This document shows positions 17,997-26,720 of a DNA stretch of 64,000 nucleotides, piece after piece. Location of the stretch: contig DERO01000029.1 in assembly GCA_002360945.1 (NCBI GenBank), forward strand, positions 113,328 through 177,327, in the 5' to 3' direction. The translations under genes and the position numbers were made by a program. Source of the stretch: Leclercia adecarboxylata (GTDB lineage: Bacteria; Pseudomonadota; Gammaproteobacteria; Enterobacterales; Enterobacteriaceae). Position 1 is the first letter of the stretch. Every line of letters starts with the position of its first letter. The notes under the pieces are model-generated. The model was not told the DNA's origin, did not search any database, and worked only from the letters and a program-made list of their open reading frames with translations.

Positions 17997-19847
17997 TTAA
18001 ACCTCGTCCACGGAGTGGCCTTTCAGCGCGGTACGGACAGACTGGTCCATACGGCGAGCAGCGAACTCCTGGGTTTGTTTATCAACGTTTTTAATCGCTT
18101 GTTCTATGGCGTCAGCGTCATTGCCGTCCGCAACCGCGCTTAACTGCGCGACGGCGTCGTCAATGGCCTGACGTTCAGCGGCGCTTAACAGCGCGGCATC
18201 AGCAGTGAGTGCGCTGTTCAGGCTTTCCAGCACGCGTGCGGCTTCGACTTTCTGTTCGGCCAGCATACGCGCCTTCACATCCTGCGCAGCAAAACTCATT
18301 GAGTCCTGAATCATGGTGGCGATCTCATTATCGGTCAGGCCGTAGGACGGCTTCACCTGGATAGAGGATTCGACACCGGTCGATTTTTCCATCGCCGTGA
18401 CGCTCAGCAGGCCGTCAGCATCCACCTGGAAGGTGACGCGAATATGCGCCCCACCCGCAGGCAACGCCGGAATGCCTCGCAGCGCGAAACGCGCCAGCGA
18501 GCGGCAGTCCTGGACCAGCTCGCGCTCGCCCTGCAGGACGTGGATCGACATCGCGGTCTGGCCGTCTTTGAAGGTGGTAAACTCCTGCGCACGCGCCACC
18601 GGAATGGTGGTGTTACGCGGGATCACCTTCTCGACCAGGCCACCCATGGTCTCTAAACCGAGGGAGAGCGGGATCACGTCCAGCAGCAGCATTTCGCTGT
18701 CCGGCTTGTTGCCGACCAGGATATCGGCCTGAATGGCGGCGCCAATGGCAACCACTTTATCCGGGTCGATGGAGGTTAACGGCGTGCGGCCAAAGAATTC
18801 GCCCACCCGCTCACGCACCAGCGGCACGCGGGTTGAACCGCCAACCATCACCACTTCCAGCACCTCTTGCGCCTCGACGCCCGCATCTTTCAACGCGCGG
18901 CGGCAGGCCAGCAGAGTGCGCTTCACCAGCGGGGCGATCAGTTCATTGAACTGCTCACGGCTGATATCGCCTTTCCAGCCGCCTACCTCAACGGTAACGG
19001 AGGCGGCATCGCTGAGGGCGATTTTGGCGGCCGTGGCGGCGTCCAGCACCTGACGTTGCAGGCGCGCGTCGCTGCGATCGGTAATGCCTGCCTGCTCAAG
19101 GATGTGATCCGCCAGCAGATGGTCAAAGTCGTCGCCGCCGAGGGCAGAGTCGCCGCCGGTGGCCAGGACTTCAAACACGCCGCGGCTCAGGCGCAGAATG
19201 GAAATATCAAAGGTACCGCCGCCGAGATCGAAGACCGCAATCACCCCTTCCTGACCGGAGTCGAGGCCATAGGCAATGGCGGCCGCGGTCGGCTCGTTGA
19301 GCAGACGCAGCACGTGCAGGCCCGCCAGACGCGCGGCGTCTTTGGTGCCCTGACGCTGGGCGTCATCGAAATAGGCCGGAACGGTGATCACCACGCCATC
19401 CAGCTCGCCTTCCAGCGTCGCGGTTGCGCGGGCGGCCAGCGCCTTAAGGATATCGGCAGAGACGCGGATCGGGTTCAGTAACCCCGCGGCGGTGGCGATC
19501 ATCGGCAGGCCATTTTCACTGGCCTGAAGCTGATACGGCAGATGCGGGTAACGGCTCTGAATGTCTGCCAACGAGCGGCCCATCATACGTTTTACCGAGC
19601 TGATGGTGTTGGCCGGATCCTGGGCCGCGTTGGTGCGGGCGTCATAGCCCACGCTGTGGCCCTGAGGCTGATAGTGGACCACAGACGGCAGCAGGTGTTG
19701 ACCCTGGGCATCCGCCAGCGTCTCCGCCTGGCCGCTGCGCACGGTCGCCACCAGCGAGTTGGTGGTGCCTAAGTCGATGCCTACCGCCAGACGACGCTGG
19801 TGCGGTGCGGCACTTAAGCCCGGCTCACTAATTTGTAATAAGGCCAT
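17997..19847 (-). CDS. hscA: Hsp70-class chaperone HscA
   Basis: A specialised DnaK-type ATPase that binds the LPPVK motif of IscU and drives cluster transfer. The protein is 616 aa, as in E. coli. The ATPase domain begins [14 protein letters not shown] and includes [14 protein letters not shown]; the substrate-binding domain follows from about residue 385, with a helical lid at the C terminus. Its co-chaperone hscB is immediately upstream and fdx immediately downstream. Confidence 0.98.
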   Translation of the reverse strand: MALLQISEPGLSAAPHQRRLAVGIDLGTTNSLVATVRSGQAETLADAQGQHLLPSVVHYQPQGHSVGYDARTNAAQDPANTISSVKRMMGRSLADIQSRYPHLPYQLQASENGLPMIATAAGLLNPIRVSADILKALAARATATLEGELDGVVITVPAYFDDAQRQGTKDAARLAGLHVLRLLNEPTAAAIAYGLDSGQEGVIAVFDLGGGTFDISILRLSRGVFEVLATGGDSALGGDDFDHLLADHILEQAGITDRSDARLQRQVLDAATAAKIALSDAASVTVEVGGWKGDISREQFNELIAPLVKRTLLACRRALKDAGVEAQEVLEVVMVGGSTRVPLVRERVGEFFGRTPLTSIDPDKVVAIGAAIQADILVGNKPDSEMLLLDVIPLSLGLETMGGLVEKVIPRNTTIPVARAQEFTTFKDGQTAMSIHVLQGERELVQDCRSLARFALRGIPALPAGGAHIRVTFQVDADGLLSVTAMEKSTGVESSIQVKPSYGLTDNEIATMIQDSMSFAAQDVKARMLAEQKVEAARVLESLNSALTADAALLSAAERQAIDDAVAQLSAVADGNDADAIEQAIKNVDKQTQEFAARRMDQSVRTALKGHSVDEV

Positions 19848-19861
19848 AATTGCTTCCGAAA

Positions 19862-20377
19862 TTAAAAATCGAGCAGCTTTTCTTCGAGTTGTTCAGCACT
19901 GCTTCGCAGTTTATCGAGAAAACGCAGCTTGCGAACGCTGTCCGCTGCCACGTCCCACGTCTCGTGATTCAATTGGTCAACCATCTGCTGATGGCGGGTA
20001 TCGAACATCCCTTTTACGCGCTTAATAAAGGTTTCCAGACGGGCTTCGTCTTTGGCCTGTTCGATCTCATCCAGCTCTTCACGCAGCTCCAGCTGTTCCA
20101 TCAGGAAGGCGGTGTCGCGGACGGTGTGTTGTTCACTGGAGAGATCAAACCCGTGGCGCGAAAGCAGATATTCTGCCCGGCTCAGCGGATTGCGCAGGGT
20201 TTGCCACGCCTGATTGATGGTCGCAGAGTGCTGCACCGCCGCCAGCTGTTCCGCCGGCGTGCCGCTGGCGAACTTGTCCGGATGATACTGACGTTGCAGA
20301 TCCTGGAAACGGGCCGCCAGCGCCTGAGTATCAATTTCATACCCGGCTGGTAACCCAAAGAGGGTGAAGTAATCCAT
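19862..20377 (-). CDS. hscB: J-domain co-chaperone HscB
   Basis: A 171-aa J-protein that delivers IscU to HscA. It has an N-terminal J domain ([16 protein letters not shown]...) with the HPD tripeptide in YHPDKFASG and a C-terminal three-helix IscU-binding domain. It is 14 bases upstream of hscA and separated from iscA by a hairpin-bearing spacer. Confidence 0.97.
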   Translation of the reverse strand: MDYFTLFGLPAGYEIDTQALAARFQDLQRQYHPDKFASGTPAEQLAAVQHSATINQAWQTLRNPLSRAEYLLSRHGFDLSSEQHTVRDTAFLMEQLELREELDEIEQAKDEARLETFIKRVKGMFDTRHQQMVDQLNHETWDVAADSVRKLRFLDKLRSSAEQLEEKLLDF

Positions 20378-20406
20378 AACAATCTCAGGGTTAGCTGATT
20401 AAAGCA

Positions 20407-20438
20407 AACCCCACACACAGCCTGGCTGCGGTGGGGTT
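20407..20438 (-). other. Hairpin between iscA and hscB (possible attenuator)
   Basis: AACCCCAC and GTGGGGTT pair perfectly (8 bp, 16-base loop). On the minus strand the stem is followed by TGCTTTAATC, a poor U-tract. It could protect the iscRSUA message or partly terminate it, giving less chaperone than scaffold; that function is inference. Confidence 0.55.
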
Positions 20439-20454
20439 AACAGGTAGTACGCAA

Positions 20455-20778
20455 TTAGACGTGGAAGCTTTCGCCGCAGCCGCACTCGTCTTTAACGTTC
20501 GGGTTGGTGAATTTAAACCCTTCGTTCAGGCCTTCTTTGACAAAGTCCAGCTGAGTGCCGTTCAGGAACTGCAGGCTTTTACCATCGACCACCACCTTCA
20601 CGCCTTTGTCTTCGAACACGGTGTCTTCCGCCGCAGGTTCGTCAACAAATTCAAGTACATACGCCATACCGGAACAGCCGGAGGTGCGTACACCCAGTCG
20701 CAGGCCAAAGCCTTTGCCACGGTTTGCCAGGAAGGAGCTTACTCGCGCGGCAGCGCTGTCGCTAAGGGTAATCGACAT
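20455..20778 (-). CDS. iscA: A-type Fe-S carrier IscA
   Basis: A 107-aa scaffold/carrier that receives clusters from IscU and delivers [4Fe-4S] to targets. The three conserved ligands are Cys35 (TSGCSGMAY), Cys99 and Cys101 (DECGCGESF). It lies 15 bases after iscU in the isc operon. Confidence 0.98.
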   Translation of the reverse strand: MSITLSDSAAARVSSFLANRGKGFGLRLGVRTSGCSGMAYVLEFVDEPAAEDTVFEDKGVKVVVDGKSLQFLNGTQLDFVKEGLNEGFKFTNPNVKDECGCGESFHV

Positions 20779-20793
20779 AACAACCTCAACTAA

Positions 20794-21180
20794 TTATTTT
20801 GCTTCACGTTTGCTTTTGTAATCCGCGATTGCAGCTTTAATCGCATCTTCCGCCAGGATAGAGCAGTGAATTTTCACCGGCGGCAGTTCGAGTTCGTCAG
20901 CAATATCGGTATTTTTAATCGCCTGCGCTTCGTCCAGGGACTTGCCCTTCACCCACTCGGTGACCAGGGAGCTGGAAGCGATTGCAGAACCGCAACCGTA
21001 GGTCTTGAAGCGCGCGTCTTCAATGATACCTTCATTGTTGACTTTAATCTGCAACTTCATCACGTCGCCACAGGCCGGTGCACCCACCATGCCGCTGCCC
21101 ACGCTGTCGTCGCTGTTGTCGAAGGAGCCCACGTTACGTGGATTCTCGTAATGATCGATAACTTTTTCGCTGTAAGCCAT
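20794..21180 (-). CDS. iscU: Fe-S cluster scaffold IscU
   Basis: A 128-aa scaffold on which IscS-derived sulfur and iron form the nascent cluster. Conserved residues are Cys37 and Asp39 (PACGDV), Cys63 (YGCGSA) and Cys106 (HCSILAEDAI). The HscA-recognition motif LPPVK lies at 99-103. It lies 23 bases after iscS. Confidence 0.98.
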   Translation of the reverse strand: MAYSEKVIDHYENPRNVGSFDNSDDSVGSGMVGAPACGDVMKLQIKVNNEGIIEDARFKTYGCGSAIASSSLVTEWVKGKSLDEAQAIKNTDIADELELPPVKIHCSILAEDAIKAAIADYKSKREAK

Positions 21181-21203
21181 GTTGAATTCTCCTTATAAAC
21201 CGA

Positions 21204-22418
21204 TTAGTGATGTGACCATTCAATGCTGTTCAGATCCACGCCTTCTTTGAACATTTCCCACAGTGGAGAAAGTTCACGCAGACGGCCAATGGAGTTGCGA
21301 ACCAGTTTGATGGTGTAGTCAATCTCTTCATCGGTAGTGAAACGACCTAAAGAGAAACGGATAGAGCTGTGTGCCAGTTCGTCGGTCATGCCCAGCGCGC
21401 GCAGTACGTAGGACGGCTCCAGGCTTGCCGAAGTACAGGCAGAACCAGAAGAGACGGCCAGATCTTTCAGGGCCATGATCAGCGACTCGCCTTCAACATA
21501 GTTGAAGCTGACGTTGAGGATGTTCGGTGCGCCCTGCTCGAGATCGCCGTTCAGGTAGACTTCTTCCATATCTTTCACGCCTTCCCACAGACGGTTGCGC
21601 AGCGTACGCAGGCGCGCCATCTCGGTTTCCATCTCTTCTTTGGCGATTCGGTAGGCTTCACCCATACCCACGATCTGGTGAACAGGCAGCGTACCGGAAC
21701 GCATACCGCGCTCGTGACCGCCGCCGTGCATCTGGGATTCAATACGGATACGTGGCTTACGACGCACGTACAGCGCGCCGATACCTTTCGGGCCATAGAT
21801 TTTGTGACCGGAGAAGGACATCAGGTCCACTTTCAGCTGGCTCAGGTCGATAGGCAGTTTGCCCACGCTCTGGGTCGCATCCACGTGGTAGATGATACCG
21901 CGTGCACGGCACAGTTCGCCGATAGTGGCGATATCCTGTACCACGCCGATTTCGTTGTTCACGTGCATGATGGAGACCAGAATGGTGTCATCACGCATGG
22001 CCGCTTCGAGCTCTTTCAGGTCGATGATACCGTTGCGCTGCGGGGCAAGGTAGGTCACTTCAAACCCTTCACGCTCCAGCTGACGACAGGTGTCCAGCAC
22101 GGCTTTGTGTTCGGTTTTGCTGGTGATGATGTGCTTGCCTTTTTTCTGATAGAAATTGGCCGCACCTTTGATCGCCAGGTTATCGGATTCGGTCGCGCCT
22201 GAGGTGAAAACAATCTCACGCGGGTCAGCGCCAACCAGCTCGGCAATCTGATTACGGGCGATATCGACCGCCTCTTCAGCATGCCAGCCAAAACGGTGGG
22301 AACGGGAAGCCGGGTTACCGAAGTTTCCGTCCAGGGTCAGACACTGCATCATTTTCTCGGCAACACGCGGGTCCACCGGCGTGGTTGCGGAGTAATCGAG
22401 ATAGATAGGTAATTTCAT
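21204..22418 (-). CDS. iscS: Cysteine desulfurase IscS
   Basis: A PLP enzyme of 404 aa that converts cysteine to alanine and passes persulfide sulfur to IscU, TusA, ThiI and others. The PLP lysine lies in [12 protein letters not shown], and the catalytic flexible-loop cysteine in [14 protein letters not shown] (Cys328 by E. coli numbering; the lengths are identical). It follows a structured 118-base spacer after iscR, consistent with separate mRNA fates of iscR and iscSUA. Confidence 0.98.
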   Translation of the reverse strand: MKLPIYLDYSATTPVDPRVAEKMMQCLTLDGNFGNPASRSHRFGWHAEEAVDIARNQIAELVGADPREIVFTSGATESDNLAIKGAANFYQKKGKHIITSKTEHKAVLDTCRQLEREGFEVTYLAPQRNGIIDLKELEAAMRDDTILVSIMHVNNEIGVVQDIATIGELCRARGIIYHVDATQSVGKLPIDLSQLKVDLMSFSGHKIYGPKGIGALYVRRKPRIRIESQMHGGGHERGMRSGTLPVHQIVGMGEAYRIAKEEMETEMARLRTLRNRLWEGVKDMEEVYLNGDLEQGAPNILNVSFNYVEGESLIMALKDLAVSSGSACTSASLEPSYVLRALGMTDELAHSSIRFSLGRFTTDEEIDYTIKLVRNSIGRLRELSPLWEMFKEGVDLNSIEWSHH

Positions 22419-22453
22419 TGCTCTTTAAACTCCGTACATCGCTTCAATGCAAG

Positions 22454-22518
22454 GAATCAGGCAACCGGCTGGATGTACGACCGAGTACACGGGGCAAGTG
22501 AATGCCCCGGCCTGATTC
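22454..22518 (-). promoter_or_regulatory. Structured iscR-iscS intercistronic RNA
   Basis: An outer 9-bp stem (GAATCAGGC with GCCTGATTC, 22454-22462 / 22510-22518) encloses an inner GGGGC/GCCCC stem (22491-22495 / 22504-22508). In E. coli the sRNA RyhB triggers decay of iscSUA while structure in this spacer preserves iscR mRNA. The same architecture is visible here; the RyhB link is by homology. Confidence 0.65.
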
Positions 22519-22536
22519 TGAAATACTTATTTTTTA

Positions 22537-23028
22537 TTACGCGCGCAGTTTAACGTCGATAGCGTCTTGCGTGCGGGTATTACGCTGGGACTCGTGCGAG
22601 TGCTGACGACCGGAGACGTCCAGCACTTCCTGGTTGTTAACCAGTTCACCAATGGTGATGTTATTCAGGAAGCCGGTCAGACGGTCGCTCAGATCGCGCC
22701 ACAGCGCGTGAGTCAGGCATTTATCGCCGCCCTGACAGCCGCCTTTACCCTGGCAACGGGTCGCGTCGACGGATTCGTCAACTGCGCTAATGACTTCACC
22801 AACGGCAATACTGCCCGCGTCTTTACCTAACAGATATCCGCCGCCAGGACCGCGGACGCTGGAAACCAGGCCATTTTTACGCAGTCGGGAGAACAGCTGT
22901 TCCAGATAAGAGAGGGAAATTCCCTGACGTTCAGAAATATCAGCCAACGGTACCGGGCCCGATTCGGAGTTGAGCGCAACGTCCAGCATCGCGGTCACGG
23001 CATAACGCCCTTTAGATGTCAGTCTCAT
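22537..23028 (-). CDS. iscR: Iron-sulfur cluster regulator IscR
   Basis: A 163-aa Rrf2-family regulator. The winged helix (about 1-60) starts [16 protein letters not shown]. The cluster ligands Cys92, Cys98, Cys104 and His107 are all present ([17 protein letters not shown]). Holo-IscR represses its own operon at type 1 sites; apo-IscR acts at type 2 sites. It is the first gene of the isc operon, with two abutting type 1 operators just upstream. Confidence 0.98.
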   Translation of the reverse strand: MRLTSKGRYAVTAMLDVALNSESGPVPLADISERQGISLSYLEQLFSRLRKNGLVSSVRGPGGGYLLGKDAGSIAVGEVISAVDESVDATRCQGKGGCQGGDKCLTHALWRDLSDRLTGFLNNITIGELVNNQEVLDVSGRQHSHESQRNTRTQDAIDVKLRA

Positions 23029-23109
23029 GTCTTACTTAACCTCAAACTCGCCCCTGCCCGGGGTTTTTATTGTAAAGTGGGGGTATTGCATAGCAGGGCC
23101 AAGTCTGAC

Positions 23110-23159
23110 ATTCCCGACTAAATTGGTCAACTATTTACTTGACTGTTTTAGTCAGGTAT
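23110..23159 (-). promoter_or_regulatory. Two abutting IscR type 1 operators in the isc promoter
   Basis: On the minus strand ATACCTGACT-N5-AGTCAAGTAA (23159-23135) and ATAGTTGACC-N5-AGTCGGGAAT (23134-23110) each fit the 25-bp type 1 consensus (ATASYYGACT, five mostly A/T bases, YAGTCRRSTAT). They touch end to end. TTGACC in the proximal site can serve as a -35 element. The arrangement matches autorepression by [2Fe-2S]-IscR. Confidence 0.85.
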
Positions 23160-23186
23160 TTAACCTTCTGTGCGCTCAACGGTTTT

Positions 23187-23206
23187 GCCGGGTGGCGCTT
23201 CGCTTA
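23187..23206. repeat. Single REP element
   Basis: GCCGGGTGGCGCTTCGCTTA is identical to the core of the REP at 16036-16055. It stands between the isc promoter and trmJ, directly joined to the dispersed hairpin repeat at 23208. Confidence 0.75.
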
Positions 23207-23207
23207 C

Positions 23208-23253
23208 GTGCGGCCTGATGCCCTCACCCCGGCCCTCTCCCACGGGGAGAGGG
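23208..23253. repeat. Dispersed hairpin repeat, copy 1
   Basis: GTGCGGCCTGATGCCCTCAC followed by a CCCTCTCCC/GGGAGAGGG hairpin (23233-23253). Closely related copies are at 24953-24998 (inverted) and 44015-44059, with a degenerate one at 55585-55619. All are intergenic and near gene ends; here it lies 15 bases past the trmJ stop. Confidence 0.75.
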
Positions 23254-23267
23254 GGACACAAACGGCA

Positions 23268-23996
23268 CTACTCTTTATGCTTCTGCTCAATCGACGCCAG
23301 AATACCGCGCAGGATGTTCAGCTCCTGGCTTTCCGGACGTGCGCGGGTAAAGAGGCGGCGCAGTCGGTTCATCACCTGCCCCGGATGGCCGGCGCGGATA
23401 AAGCCGGTGGCGAGCAGGGTCTGCTCAAGATGCCCATAGAAACGCTCGAGGTCATCCACCAGCGGATACGGGGTCTCTTCTGGTGCCGCGTAAGTCTCTT
23501 TCTCCTGCGTTGCCAGCCACGCCATCCGCACTTCGTAGGCAATAACCTGCACGGCCATCGCCAGGTTCAGCGAGCTGTACTCCGGGTTGGCGGCAATGGC
23601 GACGTGATAATGGCACTTCTGCAGTTCATCGTTGGTCAGCCCTACACGCTCGCGGCCAAACACCAGCGCCACCGGGGCATGCTGGCCTTCGGAAACGCTT
23701 TTCAGCCCGCATTCACGCGGATCGAGCATCGGCCACGGCAGGGTGCGCGAACGCGCGCTGGTGCCGACCACCAGGCTGCAGCCAGCTAAGGCTTCATCCA
23801 GGGTATCGACGATCTGCGCGTTGCCAATCACGTCGCTGGCACCTGCGGCGAGGGCGATGGCCTGGGAGTCAGGTTTGACCAGCGGGTTAACCAGCCAGAG
23901 ATTGGTTAAGCCCATGGTTTTCATAGCACGGGCCACGGAGCCCATATTGCCGGTATGCGATGTTTCGACCAGCACGATTCGGATATTTTGCAGCAT
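23268..23996 (-). CDS. trmJ: tRNA (Cm32/Um32) 2'-O-methyltransferase TrmJ
   Basis: A SPOUT-class enzyme that methylates ribose at position 32 of the tRNA anticodon loop. The 242-aa product begins [26 protein letters not shown], typical of the SpoU fold, and contains the SAM-knot motifs [12 protein letters not shown] and [13 protein letters not shown]. coli TrmJ is 246 aa. It is divergent from suhB with 124 bases between. Confidence 0.96.
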   Translation of the reverse strand: MLQNIRIVLVETSHTGNMGSVARAMKTMGLTNLWLVNPLVKPDSQAIALAAGASDVIGNAQIVDTLDEALAGCSLVVGTSARSRTLPWPMLDPRECGLKSVSEGQHAPVALVFGRERVGLTNDELQKCHYHVAIAANPEYSSLNLAMAVQVIAYEVRMAWLATQEKETYAAPEETPYPLVDDLERFYGHLEQTLLATGFIRAGHPGQVMNRLRRLFTRARPESQELNILRGILASIEQKHKE

Positions 23997-24042
23997 AATT
24001 TTTCTGAGTCTGGAGAATATTCGGTGATGTTATCATAAACGG

Positions 24043-24071
24043 AAGACATATTCCGATCCCGCTGGTATACT
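24043..24071 (+). promoter_or_regulatory. Likely sigma-70 promoter of suhB
   Basis: AAGACA (24043-24048), a 17-bp spacer and TATACT (24066-24071) lie 49 bases before the suhB ATG. SuhB expression is autoregulated in E. coli; I see no operator. Confidence 0.6.
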
Positions 24072-24120
24072 CTGCGCCGTTTTCGTATCCCCGTTCTTTA
24101 ACATCCAGTGAGAGTAACCG

Positions 24121-24927
24121 ATGCAACATCCTATGTTGACCATCGCCGTGCGCGCAGCGCGCAAGGCGGGTAATGTAATTGCCAAACACTACGAGACCCC
24201 AGATTCCGTAGAAACCAGCCAGAAAGGCAGCAATGACTTTGTGACTAACGTCGATAAAGCCGCAGAAGCGATTATTATCGAAACCATTCGCAAATCTTAC
24301 CCGCAGCACACCATCATCACCGAAGAAAGCGGTGAGCATGCAGGCGAAGATCAGGATGTTCAGTGGGTTATCGATCCTCTGGATGGCACCACCAACTTCG
24401 TTAAACGTCTGCCACATTTCGCTGTTTCTATCGCCGTACGCATCAAAGGCCGTACTGAAGTCGCGGTGGTTTACGATCCAATGCGTAACGAACTCTTCAC
24501 TGCAACCCGTGGTCAGGGCGCACAGCTGAACGGCTACCGTCTGCGCGGCACCAACGCTCGCGATCTCGACGGCACTATCCTGGCGACCGGTTTCCCGTTC
24601 AAAGCTAAACAGCACGCCCCTGCCTACATGAAAATCCTGGGCAAACTGTTCACCGAATGCGCTGACTTCCGCCGCACCGGTTCCGCTGCGCTGGACCTGG
24701 CCTACGTTGCCGCGGGCCGCGTTGATGGTTACTTTGAAATTGGCCTGAAGCCGTGGGACTTCGCTGCTGGCGAACTGATTGCCCGTGAAGCGGGTGCGCT
24801 GGTGTGTGATTTCACCGGTGGCCACAACTACATGCTGTCTGGCAACATCGTTGCAGGTAACCCACGCGTGGTGAAAGCGATGCTGGCAAACATGCGTGAC
24901 GAACTGAGTGAAGCGCTGAAGCGTTAA
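24121..24927 (+). CDS. suhB: Inositol-1-monophosphatase / rRNA biogenesis factor SuhB
   Basis: A 268-aa Mg-dependent phosphatase fold. In enteric bacteria SuhB also binds NusA/RNA polymerase within the rRNA antitermination complex. Metal-binding motifs are EESGEH, IDPLDGTTNF and WDFAAGELI. The N terminus MQHPMLTIAVRAARKAGNVI has one more residue than E. coli SuhB. GAGAGTAACC precedes the ATG. A dispersed hairpin repeat lies 26 bases past the stop. Confidence 0.97.
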   Translation: MQHPMLTIAVRAARKAGNVIAKHYETPDSVETSQKGSNDFVTNVDKAAEAIIIETIRKSYPQHTIITEESGEHAGEDQDVQWVIDPLDGTTNFVKRLPHFAVSIAVRIKGRTEVAVVYDPMRNELFTATRGQGAQLNGYRLRGTNARDLDGTILATGFPFKAKQHAPAYMKILGKLFTECADFRRTGSAALDLAYVAAGRVDGYFEIGLKPWDFAAGELIAREAGALVCDFTGGHNYMLSGNIVAGNPRVVKAMLANMRDELSEALKR

Positions 24928-24952
24928 TTCCCGATAACCGCACCGCGCGGTT

Positions 24953-24998
24953 CCCTCTCCCTGTGGGAGAGGGTTAGGGTGAGGGCATCAGGCCGCAC
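24953..24998. repeat. Dispersed hairpin repeat, copy 2 (inverted)
   Basis: CCCTCTCCC-TGT-GGGAGAGGG (24953-24973) followed by TTAGGGTGAGGGCATCAGGC and on to GCAC, the inverse orientation of copy 1. It fills the suhB-zevB convergent gap and may act as a transcription end for suhB, although no T-run follows. Confidence 0.75.
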
Positions 24999-25002
24999 CC
25001 AA

Positions 25003-25968
25003 TTAAAACGGCCGCATCCCCCTGCCCGCCGGCACCGCACTGACCCACATCATCACCGCCGCCACCAGCAACACGACCCCACCGGCTAATGCCAGGGTTG
25101 TCCATCCGATCTGTCGCCACAGCACCGGCGCTCTATTGCCGCTGAGCCTGACCGCCAGCTGACGAAAACCGTGCACCAGCAGCGCCAGGGAAGAGATAGT
25201 TAATCCCGTTCCCGCCGCCATCGCCAGCGCCGAGGCCACGCCCCAGCTGAACACGCCGATCACCTTACTGAACAGCAGCACCATGATCGCCCCGGAACAG
25301 GGTCGCATGCCCATCGACAGAATAATCATCGTCCGCGCCCGCCAGTCGTCCGCGCGCTGGATCTGCGTCGGGCTCGGCAGATGCTGATGGCCGCAGCCGC
25401 AGCTGGCATCGTGAACGTGATGCGGGGTAAAGGCTTTGAAGGTCGGTTTACGCAGCAGGGCGCGCAGTTTTTTCAACGCCCGCCAGCAGAGCATCAGCCC
25501 CAGCATGCCCACCAGGGCATAGCTTGCCTTCTCCAGCCAGAAGCTGCTCATGTGCAGATCCCGCGCCGGGAGCTGCAGCAGGGTTAACACCCCCATCACC
25601 AGGGCGATCGCCACAACTCCCTGTAATAACGAGGAGGCCAGGGTTAAACCGATGCTCGATTTCAGCTTTGAGGGATGGGTGGCAAGCCAGGTGGCGATGA
25701 CGATCTTGCCGTGGCCCGGCCCCAGGGCGTGCAATACGCCGTATAAAAAGCTGAATATCAGCAGCGATCCGCCCGCCGCCGTCGGGTTATCGGCCACCGC
25801 CTTCAGCAGGCCGCTCATCTGCTGGTTGACGTCCCGCTGCCAGAGAATGCTCTGGCGCATCACCTGCGGCCACGCCTGCCAGAGCCAGACGCTCCCCGCC
25901 ACCATCGCGACCAGAAACAGCCCCAGCGGCCAGAGATCCCACCCGCGTCGCGCACGAACTACTGACAT
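25003..25968 (-). CDS. zevB: Zinc transporter permease ZevB (NicO family)
   Basis: A 321-aa inner-membrane protein of the NicO/RcnA fold with about six to seven hydrophobic helices. The motifs HALGPGHGK and MGMRPCSGA, typical of this family, are present. A Cys/His-rich cytoplasmic loop near residues 178-195 (HHVHDASCGCGHQH) could bind metal. Pairing with a DUF1007 protein matches the ZevAB zinc uptake system described in Haemophilus influenzae. Its start overlaps the zevA stop by 10 bases. Nickel or cobalt export cannot be excluded from sequence alone. Confidence 0.82.
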   Translation of the reverse strand: MSVVRARRGWDLWPLGLFLVAMVAGSVWLWQAWPQVMRQSILWQRDVNQQMSGLLKAVADNPTAAGGSLLIFSFLYGVLHALGPGHGKIVIATWLATHPSKLKSSIGLTLASSLLQGVVAIALVMGVLTLLQLPARDLHMSSFWLEKASYALVGMLGLMLCWRALKKLRALLRKPTFKAFTPHHVHDASCGCGHQHLPSPTQIQRADDWRARTMIILSMGMRPCSGAIMVLLFSKVIGVFSWGVASALAMAAGTGLTISSLALLVHGFRQLAVRLSGNRAPVLWRQIGWTTLALAGGVVLLVAAVMMWVSAVPAGRGMRPF

Positions 25969-26597
25969 TGCAGGGTCACTGTCTGGGCAAACTGTTTGCC
26001 GAGATCCATGTCTTCCGGGGGCGCGTCGTCTTTATCCAGCGAGCTGGCAAAGTTGAGCGTCTCATCGCTGGGCTCCGGGGTGTCCACGCTGATGGAACAG
26101 CTTTTTTGCAGCCCGGCAGGCAGCGACACATCGTCATCCTCGGCGTAGCTCATGTCCACGTAGTAGGAGGGATCGAAGGTGGAGAAGGTGTATTTCTGTC
26201 CGGCCAGCGGCTGCGGCTCCGCCAGCGGCAGGATAAAGGTCAGCACCGCCTGATGCTCCTGACGGGTCATGCCGTACTGGGTGGGGCGATTGAGGAATTT
26301 CACCTTCTGCCCGTCATGCCAGAACTCTGTGAAGTAGTGCTGACCGAGCACGTTAGCCATCACTTCCGCCGCCAGCTTTTTCCAGATCTCGTCCCCCGGC
26401 TTTGCGTTTCCGGCATCGTACAGCAGATCGGCGGAGGTCAGCTCATCCATCGCCCAGCGCATCTTCAGCCCGGTAAGCTGGTTATCTTTCACCATGAGCT
26501 GCGTTTTCAGGGTGATAAAGCTGTGAGGGTGCGCGGCGGCGGCAAAAGACAAAACCGCCAAAAAAAGCGTTGCTGCGCTGCGTTTCACTGTTTGCAT
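25959..26597 (-). CDS. zevA: DUF1007 periplasmic protein ZevA
   Basis: A 212-aa protein with a signal peptide (MQTVKRSAATLFLAVLSFAA) ending at AAA-HPHSF, so the mature chain would begin with His and a second His at position 3, possibly a metal-binding N terminus. DUF1007 proteins accompany NicO permeases; in H. influenzae ZevA is the periplasmic partner for zinc uptake. It is first of the two-gene unit and divergent from csiE. I see no clear Zur box in 26598-26720. Confidence 0.8.
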   Translation of the reverse strand: MQTVKRSAATLFLAVLSFAAAAHPHSFITLKTQLMVKDNQLTGLKMRWAMDELTSADLLYDAGNAKPGDEIWKKLAAEVMANVLGQHYFTEFWHDGQKVKFLNRPTQYGMTRQEHQAVLTFILPLAEPQPLAGQKYTFSTFDPSYYVDMSYAEDDDVSLPAGLQKSCSISVDTPEPSDETLNFASSLDKDDAPPEDMDLGKQFAQTVTLQCQ

Positions 26598-26720
26598 CTC
26601 ATCCTCACGTCAAAAATTCTGTGATGTTCACCCGCATTCCTGAAGGAAAGCCCGGCATCCTGTGCTACGGGGTACATCCTTTAGCTATTCTTATCAAACA
26701 CCCTACCTGGAACCCGACAG

